This document shows, in pieces, positions 24,249 through 34,745 of a stretch of 64,000 nt of DNA (position 1 is its first letter; every line of letters begins with the position of its first letter). The DNA lies in NCBI RefSeq assembly GCF_009389715.1, contig NC_052400.1:186001-250000 (forward strand), written 5' to 3'. Position numbers and translations under genes: made by a program. The notes beneath the pieces are model-generated. The model was not told the DNA's origin. It saw nothing but the letters and a program-made list of their open reading frames with translations, and did not search any database. Source of the stretch: Phoenix dactylifera (Eukaryota > Streptophyta > Magnoliopsida > Arecales > Arecaceae).

Positions 24249-25409
24249 ACATTATCAACAATTCATTAGATTTGACTCCTAAAATGAACGAAATCCTAAG
24301 AGAAAAGAAGAAGGGCTAGACCAAGATGACCACAATCAACACCACACAACGGATTGGCTCTTTAATCTTGAGATTAAAGAAGGTTTAGTAGCTTTTAATC
24401 TAGTTGCACAGAGATTAATCAGGTTAAAAAGTTTCTGAAATTCTCTCCTAGATTAGACAGCTCCTAATCTCCTTTTCAGATTAAGCTTGAGCTTACCAGT
24501 TAAGCGATCCAGTAACCAGTGACCAGAAAAGTCCCGGGGTGTGTGGTGGTGCCAGAAGGGATACACCGATACTACAATACCCGTAACAGTTCTTACTGTT
24601 GTAAAACTTTTCTATACATCATCAATTACTAAATTCTCACTAGAGTGGCTTTCAGCCGCTTCTTTCTAAGAGCCTAATTGAGCTCGAAAACCCTAAGGCC
24701 AACGTCTAATTGATTTTAATTTAATTTGGCTTAGAATATGTATGCAAGGTGGTGATTTTTGGGCTAAGGACAGGTAATGACTTTCCGACCTTATCTTTTT
24801 AATGAATTTTGCCCTTAAATTATTTTATGCAAATACTTAATACTAAATGCAGCAAATATTCAATGATTTTTTAAAGTTTATGGAATGTCATTAGGTTGTA
24901 CTGATTAAATGAGCAAGCAAAAAAAAATTATATATTTTTTTAATTTTATATTTTTTAAAAGAAATTTATATAGGAATAACTTGAATTAAACTAAAAACTA
25001 ATCCTTATGCATCAGTCAATCTCCGAATGCCCGTTGAATAAGCTCTGGAGATTACTCCGTGAGGAGCCCCAATAGAGGTATGATAACCTCGGGGGATTGC
25101 ACCCTATCGATTACTAGCATTTTTTTTTTAAATTTCAAATTTTGAATTTTAGAATTCAAATTTTGAATTTAAATTTTTAAATTTTAGAATTTTGGAATTT
25201 TTTTGAATTTTTAATTTTTTTTGAATTTTATTTTTGAATTTTAAATTTTAAATTTCAGAATTTAATAACTACGAAATTATTAACTAAAAATAATCAAAAT
25301 AAGAGAAATTAATAGAAATAAAAAAAACTTACTACCGGAGTGTGTTCACTCCGGGCATCTAAAATTCGATTTGATCTTCGTGATCGTTCTTACTTTTCGA
25401 TTTGCCTTT
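24249..25409 (-). other. Leader region of the gypsy-type fossil
   Basis: This non-coding sequence lies between the primer-binding site and gag. 25105-25270 is low-complexity TTTGAATTT/AAATTTT text. I see no domain. Confidence 0.5.
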
Positions 25410-25424
25410 CCGGCAACGGCGCTA
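25410..25424 (-). promoter_or_regulatory. Primer-binding site, tRNA-Asp type
   Basis: The minus strand reads TAGCGCCGTTGCCGG just inside the 5' LTR. This is near-complementary to the 3' end of plant tRNA-Asp (CCGGCAACGGCGCCA), as used by Athila/Tat-type elements. Confidence 0.7.
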
Positions 25425-25430
25425 AAATTT

Positions 25431-27276
25431 TATTGTCCAATTCCTGTTTACCTCAAAATACGCTAAACAGATCGTTGTTAGAACCGACAAACAAAGTTTA
25501 ATTTAATTTTACTCTTACCTTTTCTACTTGAAGAATAGTGGTCGTAAGAGGTCAATCCACAGGGAGGCAATTGGAGTTGCATAAAAATTAAAACATTCAC
25601 TCGGATTCAAAATCGATTTTTGAATAACAAAAGAAAAAAACATTATGTGGGGAATGTTGAATGATTCTCTGGTCTACCAGAGAATGTTTTCTAATTGAAA
25701 CTAACTAAAAGACAAGTACTTAGATTCGAAAAGCATTTATATATTTAATTAATCAAAGAAGAGCTTTGGCATAAATTAAAATGGATGAAACTAAGAAGAT
25801 TGAAGCGAACATAAATTGCATAAAAGAAGATTTAATGTATTGCATAAAAGAAATTAAAATTGCAGCATAAATAAAATCTTAAAAGTAAAACTCTCTGCCA
25901 AAATAAAACTCTCTAAAGTTAAAACTTAAAACAAAACACATTGCTCTCAATTAAAATTCAAACTAAAAACAACACATTGCTCTTCTATAAAATAAAACAT
26001 AAAAACAAAAAAGAAAAAAAACACAAAACTTATCTTTCTTCTTCTCCCCTATTTTTTATTCTTTCTTTTCAAACCAAAACAGAGCATTTCTTTTTTTTTT
26101 TCCTCTCTTCTCTCCCAAACCGAACCCTCTTCCCCTGTTTCTTGGCCCAATCGACCTCCACCTCCGACCAGCCGAGAGCCTCCCTTCTCCTCTCCTCTCT
26201 TCCTCCTCTTTTATAGATCGCCCCCACCCCTTGAAGCCGGCGATGGATCCCCTGATGGAGGGGTAACGGACGCGGGTCTTGGGAGTTTTTGCCGGGACAC
26301 AGAGCGACCGCGGGATGAGCTGGCCGCGGGATTGCTTGGATGCGGAAACGGCTGGATCATGGGAGGAAGGCGTGATCCGTGGAGCACCGGATTGATTGCA
26401 GATGGCCGGATCAAGGGAGCTGGCTGCTGGGATTCCGGGAGGTTGACGTGCGAACGGAAGAAGATGAGATGGGAGGTTGAGATGCGTTGTGGAACGGGTG
26501 CTGTGGGATCGACGGAAGGAGAAACGGATGCTGGGATTTCCTTCTTTGGGTGCCGGATTGGAAGCGAGAATCCTTGGATGCATTACTCGTGGAAGCTTGA
26601 TCCGTGGAAGTGAATACGGACAGGAGAAGAGGAGCTGGTCGCGGGATCGACGGAATGGAGCTGGGAGGAGGGGCTGGCCGCGGGATTACTGAGGAGCCGG
26701 GAGCGTGATCGACGGGAGGAAGAAGCTGGGAGAAGAAACGGATGATGGGATCACAGCTTGAAATCGGAAGGAAGGAGAAGACGGGCGCGGGATCCTTTCT
26801 TCCCCCCCTGTTTCCGCACGGGATGAAGCTGGATCTGATTTGGAAGATGGACGGCCGTGATGCACTGCGGGAGGAAGAAGAAGATGGCTGGATTGCGTTC
26901 GAAACGGGCACCGGAATGGAAGGCGATCGGGGACGTGGCATGGACGTGGTAGGGACGCGGTTGGGACGCGCACAGGGATGGCGCTGGCAGCGACGCGGAC
27001 GAACGCCTGATGCGGAAGGCTGGCTGAGACGTGCCGGCTGGTTGCTTGCACGGCGCGGGAGAGCTGGCTCGGTGGGGACGCGGGCTGGACGTGGAGACAT
27101 GCTGGAAAGCTGGCTGGCATGCTGGGATGAGCTGATCTTAAACCCAATGTTATTGGGTCTCTTGGATTACTTGCACTCAAACACAAATACAACGTTAATT
27201 AGTTAATTTTATCATTAATGATTAGCTATAATACTAATTAAGATGGTACGACGATTGCACTTTTGTGCTCTCATCA
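25431..27276 (-). repeat. Right (5') LTR of the gypsy-type fossil
   Basis: An LTR of about 1.85 kb with the same ends as the left copy. A TATA box (CTATAAAAGAGG) lies on the minus strand near 26206-26218, within a GC-rich section that creates many spurious open frames. The outer flank is TCCTC. Confidence 0.78.
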
Positions 27277-27473
27277 TCCTCATATGCAGCTCTCAACTCA
27301 GCCTCAATAGACCAATTACATGTTTTTCCAAGATGTTTTCAGCAAAAATAGTAACCATTTTAATACGTCAGATTTTTCGTGAGAACTCACATATTCAAAC
27401 TTTTCCCTTAAGCCTATAAGCTTAATTCAAGAAGTTTGGTGCTCAGACCACAGACCATATTAATTAAGTCTCT
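27277..27473 (-). mobile_element. LINE 3' fragment with RNase H domain, part 2
   Basis: On the minus strand the sequence abutting the LTR fossil encodes ELRAAYE, the central RNase H motif. It continues directly in the fragment at 16690-17039. The join across the 5-bp duplication shows that the LTR element inserted into this LINE. Confidence 0.65.
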
Positions 27474-27644
27474 CGTACATCGTCAAGGCAAGATCAACAA
27501 AATAGGTAGTTGAGTGATTGCAACACCAACCTACTCCATTGTCGGTCATAATAATAAGCAAACACCACATTCTACACAAATATTTGAAGTCCTCATAATA
27601 AAAACTAGCAAGCAAAGGGATGATCGATCCCAATGATCCGTAGT

Positions 27645-28390
27645 TTACAGGATGGAACAAACGTTGGGGTTCGAATAAATATTGGGATCCTCGTACACTA
27701 CCACGGGCGGAGCTGGCGGGTAACCATACCATGCAAAGTTAGGCTCAACCTTTGGTTCTTTTGATTCTTCATCATCTTTCTTCACTTCCGCCACTTTAAC
27801 TATGACAGAATGGCCTATCTTCTTCCTCAAAATGCCTGTCAAGATAACAGGATCGGCTTCTCCGACAACAACCAACTGGTTCTTCTCCCCGTCCACCTTA
27901 ACAGAATCAACGCCTGTCGTATTAAAAAGAAAAAAATTGTATCAGTTGGAGCTCGGCATCTTGGGAGTCCATATATTTGGGGCATGATAGTCATAATTAT
28001 ATATATTTTATCTGATTTCTAATTTATATATTCAGCAAAGATGAGCCTCAAGAATCTGGTAATCTACCACCTGCTGATGCAGCCAACTGCATGGCCTTGC
28101 TCCGGCACTTCTCGCAGTTCATCTGCACGTTGATCACCATCTCCTTCTGCAAACACAAAATATATGCATGTATATATCACCATGTAAGAATTGCTATCAG
28201 CTGACGAAACTAAATTCAATTTTAGCGATTAACTGTGGCATGGTGTTGAGTTGATCCAATAGCAAACAAAGAGAAGTGCATATACCCTAAGAAAATAGTA
28301 CTGCCATTCGACAAGCAGTATGTTTTCATATATGTGGCATCAGAATAAAAATATAAAGAAAAAAGGCGAGTTGGCCGTACGTACCTTCAT
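27645..28390 (-). CDS. Heavy-metal-associated isoprenylated small protein (HIPP), copy 1
   Basis: Three exons on the minus strand: 28385-28390 (ATG AAG), 28071-28146 and 27645-27913. All introns are GT-AG, giving 116 residues. The HMA domain begins MKKEMVINVQ and holds the copper-chaperone-like metal motif MNCEKC. A charged linker (VKKDDEESKEPKVEP), a tyrosine/proline segment (WYGYPPAPP) and a C-terminal CaaX box CSIL follow; the last residue L favours geranylgeranylation. HIPPs bind metals or partner proteins and attach to membranes through the lipid. The exon structure matches copies 2 and 3 exactly. I give no family-member number. Real expression is likely but not shown. Confidence 0.9.
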
Positions 28391-28492
28391 GTTTTTTCTA
28401 GTTCTTTGTCGAAGGGTATGGAAGGATCGGTCTTGGTGCTGAACAGATGAGAAGTTAACTCTGATAGAGGGAGAGAGATGAGAGGAGGTCTC

Positions 28493-28500
28493 TTTAAATA
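28493..28500 (-). promoter_or_regulatory. TATA box of HIPP copy 1
   Basis: TATTTAAA on the minus strand lies about 105 bp upstream of the ATG, followed by a CT-rich leader. It is conserved in copies 2 (43229-43236) and 3 (60627-60634). Confidence 0.65.
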
Positions 28501-28859
28501 GGAGCTTGTTGGGCTTTTTTTTTTTTTTTTTTTGGTAATATGGTTATTGTGCATTTAAGAAGGAAAGGTCTTCCAAGAATCTTCAAATCTTCCACCAACT
28601 CTAGAAAGCCGTAAAATTTCAGCAATTCGTTTCCTACAAATTTGAAGGCCGCGGTTTCTGGACCAAGTCGTGGTGAATCAATGGCATCAACTGCAGCTGA
28701 GGTCCCCCCACCGCATGGTAAGTTCGTTTCTTTTTTTTTTTTTGATAAATAGGGGAAAAATTACTTTATTTTACTGTAAATATATACATCCATGGAAATC
28801 ACAAAATAAGATATTCAAAAATTTAAACAATAAAATAGCTGTAGAATTTTATAAAATAG

Positions 28860-29530
28860 TTTCTATATGGTTTGCTACATAAGATGCCATTGAATCTCCT
28901 ACACAGCACAAAAGAAAACAAATTACTTGTCATTTACAAACAATATTGTAGAATAGAATGAGAATTAGGTTCTAGAGTAAGTGAAGTTAATAACCATTTG
29001 ATAATTGCAGTAGATGAGTAGAATCTCTTATATATAAAATATGTGAAGTCCTCGATATCTGTCCCTTCTAAGCTGCATATAGCTCCACTTAGAATTGTTG
29101 AATTAAAAACTCGAACTCCACCTATAGCAAGTAGAATACTACTAGGACTTCTGATTATAAACTTTGCTCCACCAAAAACACCTCTCTCGTATAGGCTATT
29201 GTCGAAGTTAATTTTAAGAAAGCAAGAGATGGTGGTTCCTAAGAAAAATAAATAAGCTAAGAGGACCATAATCTACAAAGGAAGGGTCAAGAGCCATAAC
29301 TTATTCTTACTATCAATGGATCCTCCAAATTCTTGAGGATGAGTGGATATTCTAAAAAGAATCATTCTAACACTCTATTTCTTACTTCAAAAATACATTT
29401 ATTTCTAGCCAAGGAAGTCGTCGGTGGATGGTGTAGAAATAATGTCTGAATCATGAAGGGGGGCCAATTTCTACGCACGTGATGCCACTCTTTAAACGGT
29501 AAGTTTCTTTCAACGTAACTCCAGCAAGGT
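28860..29530 (-). mobile_element. Degenerate LINE remnant (zinc-finger and RNase H region)
   Basis: On the minus strand, FLKINFDNSLYERG, GGAKFIIRSPSS and LLAIGGVRVFN match the start of a plant LINE RNase H domain. Upstream text such as ARNKCIFE matches the region before it. Paralogous remnants lie near 43550-44110 and 60990-61640, so the insertion predates the segmental duplication. Stops and frameshifts are present. Confidence 0.6.
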
Positions 29531-30011
29531 ACCATCAGACCCGTTTGAACACAAAAAACCTTAAGTTTCATTTTTTATGGCCCTTGGAGAATACGTATAC
29601 ATTAGAAAAATTAAACTTGACTTACCATAAAAAAAAAAAAGGCAACTTGACCTACCAACAAAAAAAAAAAGAAAAAGGCTTGACTAGACTTTTTAGAGGT
29701 CTTCTCCTCTCTCTTTTTTTTTTTTTTTTTTTTTTCTGTGGCGAAAGGGCAAGGGGGAGGAAAGGACAAGCCCTTAGAGGTCTTCTCTTTGGTAGCTTTG
29801 CCCATGAATTCTACCAAAAACAATAACATCAAAGTCAAAAGCTCGCCCGCTATTTTTGTACCTAGGTTTACTTGACTTAAAGACTCAAACGTGAATGAGA
29901 ATTTTAGAAGTTTTTTAATATTTTTGTATTATTACTTTTCATAGGTGATGCGGTGATTGTTTACCAATATTTTCCTATATTGACGATGGTAGCGAACAAA
30001 GGAACGACCGG

Positions 30012-30112
30012 ATCTTCGAAGACATTGATAAAATTGGAATGATACAGGGAAGATTAGCATGCCCTTACGCAAAGATGACACGCATAAATTGAGAAATAAA
30101 TCTAAATTTTTT
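30012..30112 (+). pseudogene. U6 snRNA pseudogene, unit 1
   Basis: The stretch ATAAAATTGGAATGATACAG, then AGATTAGCATG, GATGACACGCATAAATTGAG and a final T run, follows spliceosomal U6 snRNA in order. The invariant ACAGAGA box reads ACAGGGA, the 5' stem is altered, and I see no plant upstream sequence element. It is inherited with segment B (paralogs at 45454-45557 and 63761-63862). Confidence 0.75.
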
Positions 30113-30821
30113 AAACCAAAAAAATAAAAAAAGGAGCGACCAAGAACTGCCAAAATTGTATGTGATTTTTATAAGACTCCGAGTCACTCATACCCACTCA
30201 ACCTGGTCCTGCCGAGTCTAAGCCCAGACGCGTTCATATGGACTTGTAAATAACCAAATTGACTATGAACGTGATAGAGTACGAGACTTATAATTTAGCT
30301 CCAATAGATGGTTCAACTACTGCTTGGAATTGGGGTCAATTGGAGCCAATAGCCCTGTCGGTTATTAAACAAAGCAACCCAATTAAACACGGTGATGTGC
30401 CCTTTCTGAAGACCTGAGGCCTTTCTAGTTTGCTGAAAATTTTTTTCTCACTAAATTATTTTTTAATTAATAAAAAATAGTATATTTTAGAATGTTTATA
30501 TTTAATTGAATATTTATTTTTTAAAAAATAGTATAAAATATTAATTTTAATTTTAATAAAAAAAATCTTATCCGGCTGGATGGGGTGATAAACTTGAGGC
30601 CATTTTAGCCAGGACTACAGGAGCAATGGGACCCGTTTATGGACAACATTGACTTGCGGTCAATCTTGCTTTTGAAAGAATCAAACTCTTTTTAACCAAA
30701 GGAGGAAGAGACATCACTGTCCTTTTGTAAAAGTGGAATTCTACTTTACCAAAGCCATAATTGATTAGAAAGACTTTTCCTCGAAACCTACGGTCTTTTA
30801 AAATATGAACTAATGAACCAA

Positions 30822-32706
30822 CACTACAAGAAAAAGGAGCTTTGGCGACGCTTTTTGAGGCTTTTACCGACGCTTATAAGCGTCGGTAATTTTCTTTCCG
30901 ACGCTTTTCAAAGCGTCACCAAAGCGTCGGCTATGTCGGAGTGGAAAAAAAATTGCTGACGCGTTTGAAAAGCGTCGCTAAAGGTTATTTTTAGCGACGC
31001 TTTTAAGCGTCGCTAAAATTCCTCAACCAGTTCAATTAGCGACGCTTTAAAGCGTCGTCATAAATTTTTTTATGAAAAAAAATATAAAAATACCCAAGAA
31101 AACCTTGCTGTCCCCTGTAAATTAAAAAGAAAAAAAAATTACTAGGCGGCCTCAGCGATGGTGCTGTTGGCACAGAAGTCGTCGCGGGTGGCGCCGTTGC
31201 CGCCAGGGATGAGGAAGTGGGCCAGCTGGCCGGTGTTGGCGACGAGATTCTCGTTGCAGAGGAACTCCTCGCTGCACACCCGCTCCACCTCGCGCTCGTA
31301 GTCGTGGACCAGCACGTCGGTGGGCCCCGGGCCGGCGGAGCGGGCCATCACCGCTGCCGTGAAGATGGCGGACATCCTCCCGGGGGAGGTGGAGGCGTAG
31401 CCGCGGGGCCCGTCCATGAGGATGACGTCCCAGGGGATGTCGTAGAGGGCGTTGGGGAGGTCGTTGAGGGCGAGGCGGCAGTCGGAGAAGAGGAGGTTCT
31501 GGACGGGGCGGCAGTCCCCCCGGCGGCCGCGGCGAGCGGCGGCGATGAGGTCGGGCATCTCTCGGGCCTTGGTGGTGTAGGCGATGTCGTAGGCCTCGAG
31601 GCCCGGGAGGCGGCCCTCGAGGTGCGCGATGTAGTACTCGTTCTCGTCGAGAAAGACGGTGCCGCCGTGGTTGAGGGCGCGCCAGAGAGGGGTCTCGTGG
31701 CCGAGGCCAAAGACGAGGAATTTGCAGGGAGCGCGGCGGCGGAGCACGGCGGCGATGGTGCGGAGGTCGGCGTCTCCCATCTTGCCGCTGGAATTTGAGG
31801 CGGCGGCGTAGTTGACGAGGGCGTCAAAGACGGGGTCGGGGAGACGGGAGTTGTGTCGGAAGGAAGAAGGGGCACGGGCAAATTGGTTAGAGGAGGAGAG
31901 GCCGGGGTCTCGAGGGGTGGTGGTAGTGGTGACGAAGGCGAGGAGGGCGGTGAAGGTGAAGAAGGAGGCGAAGGCGATGAGCCAGAGACGGTGATGAGAC
32001 CCCAGGAGATACAACATGGGCGCCGCCGTGGATCCACCGCCGGCGCCGGCGCCGCCTCCGCCACCTGCCTGCTTGGAGGACTGCAGGAGGATGAGCTTGG
32101 CGTTGTTGATTCCCTTCATCTCTTTTGTGCGCTGCTCTAATTTACAATAGGAGGAGGGATCGGGGGCTTGGGTGGCCTGAGAAGGCATGAAGCCGACGCC
32201 GGAGAAGAGGGAGGAAGCTCCATCGAACTCCATCGACGCCGGAGAAGAGGGATCGGGGGCCTGGGTGGCCGCTCTCTCTCTCTCTCTCATGCTTCTTGGA
32301 AGGAATCTAATCAAGAATCGGGAGGGGGTTAGAGATTTGTAAGGGAGGGGGTTTGAGGGATCGGGAGAGGGGAGGGGATTTGTAGAGAGGAGGGGGGAGG
32401 GGGCGAGCGGCGGAGAGAGAAGGAGAGGGGGGCGGCTGGATTGGTTAGGGATCGGGAGGAATTTGCAGGGAGGAGGGCAAGGGGGGATAATGGCCTCCGA
32501 CGACGCTTTCTAAAGCATCGTTGGGAGGAAAAAAATAAAAAAAAAAAGAATTTTTGCTTCCGCCGACGCTTAAAAGCGTCGGCCCAAGCTACGGGTTTCA
32601 ACGACGCTTATAAGCGTCGGCGGAAGCCAGACTTCCTAAAAAATTACCGATGCTTCTACTTAGCGTCAGCAGACAAAAGTCAGGAAAGATAGTTTTTCTT
32701 GTAGTG
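30822..32706 (-). mobile_element. Pack-CACTA transposon carrying an IRX15-like gene
   Basis: The ends are CACTACAAGAAAAA and TTTTTCTTGTAGTG, a 14-bp CACTA terminal inverted repeat, flanked by the 3-bp duplication CAA (30819-30821 and 32707-32709). Paralogous unit 2 has the uninterrupted site near 46228 (GAACCAGCATCC). Subterminal GCGACGCTT/AAGCGTC repeats in both orientations fill 30840-31060 and 32490-32665, as expected for transposase-binding sites. No transposase is encoded. The cargo is a GC-rich DUF579 coding sequence at 31142-32119. The element therefore moved by trans-acting transposase after unit 1 separated from unit 2. Confidence 0.88.
31142..32119 (-). CDS. IRX15-like DUF579 protein, captured inside a CACTA element
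   Basis: This is an uninterrupted 325-residue frame. The start was chosen at MKGINNAKLILL because IRX15 proteins begin this way; the frame is open further upstream to 32314 but that part reads as leader sequence. Features are a short cytosolic N-terminus, a single membrane anchor (about 45-63, LWLIAFASFFTFTALLAFV), then a luminal DUF579 domain with FLVFGLGHETPLW (134-146), DENEYY (158-163) and DGPRGY (236-241). IRX15 and IRX15-L are Golgi proteins needed for normal secondary-wall xylan; the sister GXM clade are glucuronoxylan 4-O-methyltransferases. IRX15 genes are normally single-exon, so retrocopying need not be invoked. It lies between CACTA termini, so it is a transduplicate. Whether it is expressed is unknown. 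Confidence 0.82.
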   Translation of the reverse strand: MKGINNAKLILLQSSKQAGGGGGAGAGGGSTAAPMLYLLGSHHRLWLIAFASFFTFTALLAFVTTTTTPRDPGLSSSNQFARAPSSFRHNSRLPDPVFDALVNYAAASNSSGKMGDADLRTIAAVLRRRAPCKFLVFGLGHETPLWRALNHGGTVFLDENEYYIAHLEGRLPGLEAYDIAYTTKAREMPDLIAAARRGRRGDCRPVQNLLFSDCRLALNDLPNALYDIPWDVILMDGPRGYASTSPGRMSAIFTAAVMARSAGPGPTDVLVHDYEREVERVCSEEFLCNENLVANTGQLAHFLIPGGNGATRDDFCANSTIAEAA

Positions 32707-33055
32707 CAAGTATCCGGCCTTCAAATATTCTTCACGCCTTTAAAAAAAAAAAATCAGCCTCCAATTGTCATTTGTAATCTTATTATTATAGGTCCTTGGT
32801 TTTAGTTTATTTTTTTTTGCATCGGGAGTTATGTTGATGATAAAAAATACGAAAATATGATGACCAGAAAGCGACCTAACTACGTTCTTGCTTCTTTTTT
32901 TTTTTTTTTTTGAGAACTAAATAAGTTCTTGTTAATTAAAGTTTAAAACTCGAATATTTTTACGCAATTGGCTGGCGTTTATTATTTCTTAAACAATTAC
33001 TTTACGTTAATAAAGAGGTAGCAAGAGTGACCTAACTACGTTTCTTGTCAACTCT
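32707..33055. repeat. End of segment B1
   Basis: This aligns with about 46232-46560 of unit 2. It is AT-rich with homopolymer runs and has no gene. Homology to unit 2 stops near 33055, where a LINE block begins. Confidence 0.7.
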
Positions 33056-34190
33056 TAGTAGATTGCCGGTGACGGTGGACACGGCGAGGATAGCTGGCCT
33101 CAGGGTCAGAGATCTGATGGAGCCGGAGGGAGGACGATGGAGAGAGGAGCTGATTCAGAAGGTGTTTGGGGTGCAGCTGGCAGAGATGGTACTGGCTCTA
33201 CCTGTTCTTGCCCGAGAGAGGCCAGACAGACTAGTCTGGGTGCCTACAGGGAGGTCGCAGGTGCGCGCTAGGGATATTCATCAGTTGATGAGCCGAGAGC
33301 CAGGCCGGCAGATAGAGGGGGGATGGATTTAGAGGATGCAGATTCATCCGCGTGTGGCGCTCTTCATTTGGAAGGTGGCATGGGGTTGCTTACCGATCAG
33401 GAGCTTGTTAGCACGGCGTGGGATGAGGATCACTCAGGGTTGCGAGGTGTGCATAGATACTGAGGAGACTATTGATCATGTTCTACTGCAGAGTCCCAGA
33501 GCCAGGGAGATTTGGAGGAGATCACCGGACCTATTGCCCCACTCAGTCGAGTCGGTACAGGATTTGATTCATTGGTTGAGGGTCTCCATGCGAAGGCCTA
33601 GTACTGCTGATGCAGGGATTCGCTGGGCATATTTGGCTTGTTATATTTGGTTGGATAGGAATGCTGGCTTGTTTGAGGGTAGGAAGTTGCCACCGAGGAT
33701 GGTGGTGGATAGAGCGATACGTTATGCGAGGGAGATCACCACAGTTGCGGCGAGGTTCTCTTCTGGGATGGCCGGGGACATCTCGGGTACTCCTTTCGCT
33801 GTTACAGCGCCCAGGTTCGCCCTTGTTTCTTGGGTACCCCCACCCTCCGGTTATCTCAAGGTGAACTTCGATGGTAGTATGTCGGCGGACGGAGTGTTCA
33901 GAGGCGTTGGCTTTGTGATCAGAGATCATCTCGGAAGGATGATAGCAGCTGGTGGTCGTCGTACGCCGGGACATACTGCTGTTGGGATGGAGCTGCGGGC
34001 AGCTTGGGAAGGAATATCCTTTGCTAGGCAGATATTGGGTGCTGAGCGTCTATGTCTTGAGGGGGACTCCTCTGTGGTGATTGACTGGGTGCGAGGACTG
34101 ACAGATATGGTGATGGCTATCCTCTTATCCGCGACACTCGTAGGTTGGCTCAGGAGTTTTTAAGAAAAAATCATATTGTGAGGAAATTAG
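33056..34190 (+). mobile_element. LINE fragment: zinc-finger (zf-RVT) and RNase H domains
   Basis: Two open stretches, 33045-33332 and 33336-34163, encode the C-terminal part of an L1-type plant LINE ORF2. The zf-RVT domain has HPRVALFIWKVAWG and CEVCIDTEETIDH. The RNase H domain follows, with VNFDGSMSADG, VGMELRAAWEG and LEGDSSVVIDWV. The catalytic D, E and D are visible. The reverse transcriptase is missing upstream, and a stop separates the two stretches. It diverges clearly from the LINE pair at 34746-41270. Confidence 0.78.
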
Positions 34191-34745
34191 TTGAAATATT
34201 CAACAGAGGAGTTGCTGTTGTGCCATCAAGATCTTCGACTACAGCCAACAACCATCTTCAAAGCTTCTGATCTATATTTATTATTTCATTTACTTTAAAG
34301 CTTCGTTTACATAGTTGCAGTATTTATTACATATTTTTAAACTCTGTTGTAACGGTTTTATTTGCTCTAAAATTGATAATGGTTCTTCCAAATCTTAATT
34401 GGAAGTTGTTGAATCAGGAGATTCAACAAGGTTTAAGGTTTTGATTGGTGAGCCTGTGAAAACCAGCTAGATTGTTTGTGAGCCCGAAAAAACAAATGTG
34501 TAAACATTTTGGTTGGTGAGCCTATGAAAACCAGCTGGATTATTTGTCAGCCCAGAAAACAAACGGGTTAAGGTTGTGGTTGGTGATCTTGAAAAAACTG
34601 ATTGGATTCGTTGTGATTCCAAAAAAACAGCGAGTTGGGTTATGAGCTCGAAAAACAACCATAGTGTAATCAGAGTAGTTATAGTAAAATTTTCAAGAGT
34701 CTTGAAGAGTGGATGTAGGTGTGGGTTACACCAAACCACTATAAA
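34191..34745 (+). mobile_element. Copia-type LTR fragment (fossil)
   Basis: The sequence closely follows the R/U5 part of copia (SIRE-like) LTRs, with repeated GTGAGCC...AAAACCAGC phrases and a closing GGATGTAGGTGTGGGTTACA. A similar passage occurs in the solo LTR at 38053-39575. It is a broken piece lying directly against LINE sequence, with no ends of its own visible. Confidence 0.55.

Larger units (their letters stand above)
17040..27276 (-). mobile_element. Ty3/gypsy-type LTR retrotransposon fossil (Athila/Tat-like), gag-protease only
   Basis: The element is bounded by direct LTRs, 17040-17491 and 25431-27276, with 5-bp target duplication TCCTC (17035-17039 and 27277-27281). It reads on the minus strand. 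The right LTR is the 5' LTR, followed by a primer-binding site complementary to the 3' end of tRNA-Asp. A purine tract lies at 17492-17500 inside the other LTR. Gag-like and aspartic protease-like parts are recognisable; no reverse transcriptase or integrase was recognised. It is broken and non-autonomous, with a solo LTR nested at 20903-23583. Aligned parts of the two LTRs differ by about 6% by eye, suggesting an age of a few million years at usual plant rates. Confidence 0.8.
28501..30821. repeat. Segment B1: sequence upstream of HIPP1 with LINE and U6 remnants
   Basis: This aligns with segments B2 and B3 upstream of the other two HIPP genes. It holds poly-T runs (28513-28533 and 29706-29735), a degenerate LINE piece on the minus strand (about 28860-29530) and a U6-derived sequence (about 30012-30112). 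No intact gene is seen. Confidence 0.8.
13815..33055. repeat. Segmental duplication unit 1 (X1 + HMA1 + B1), with later insertions
   Basis: 13815-17039 aligns with 52372-53217 plus 57725-59640. 27474-33055 aligns with about 42205-46570 and 59645-64000. Unit 1 therefore has the order X, LINE fragment, HMA gene, segment B seen in unit 3, but is expanded by an LTR-element fossil (17040-27276) and a CACTA element (30822-32706). Within X1, about 310 bp at 15911-16225 is absent from X3. Segment B1 lacks about 1.5 kb between two AGCTTTG words relative to units 2 and 3. Confidence 0.88.

Noticed and set aside
26056-27206. Overlapping long open frames on both strands
   Set aside because: They fall in the GC-rich part of an LTR. 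Frames are open on both strands because of composition, not coding.
31217-32140. Open frames antisense to the IRX15-like gene
   Set aside because: These are shadows of a very GC-rich coding sequence. The translated text is low-complexity Gly/Val/Glu.
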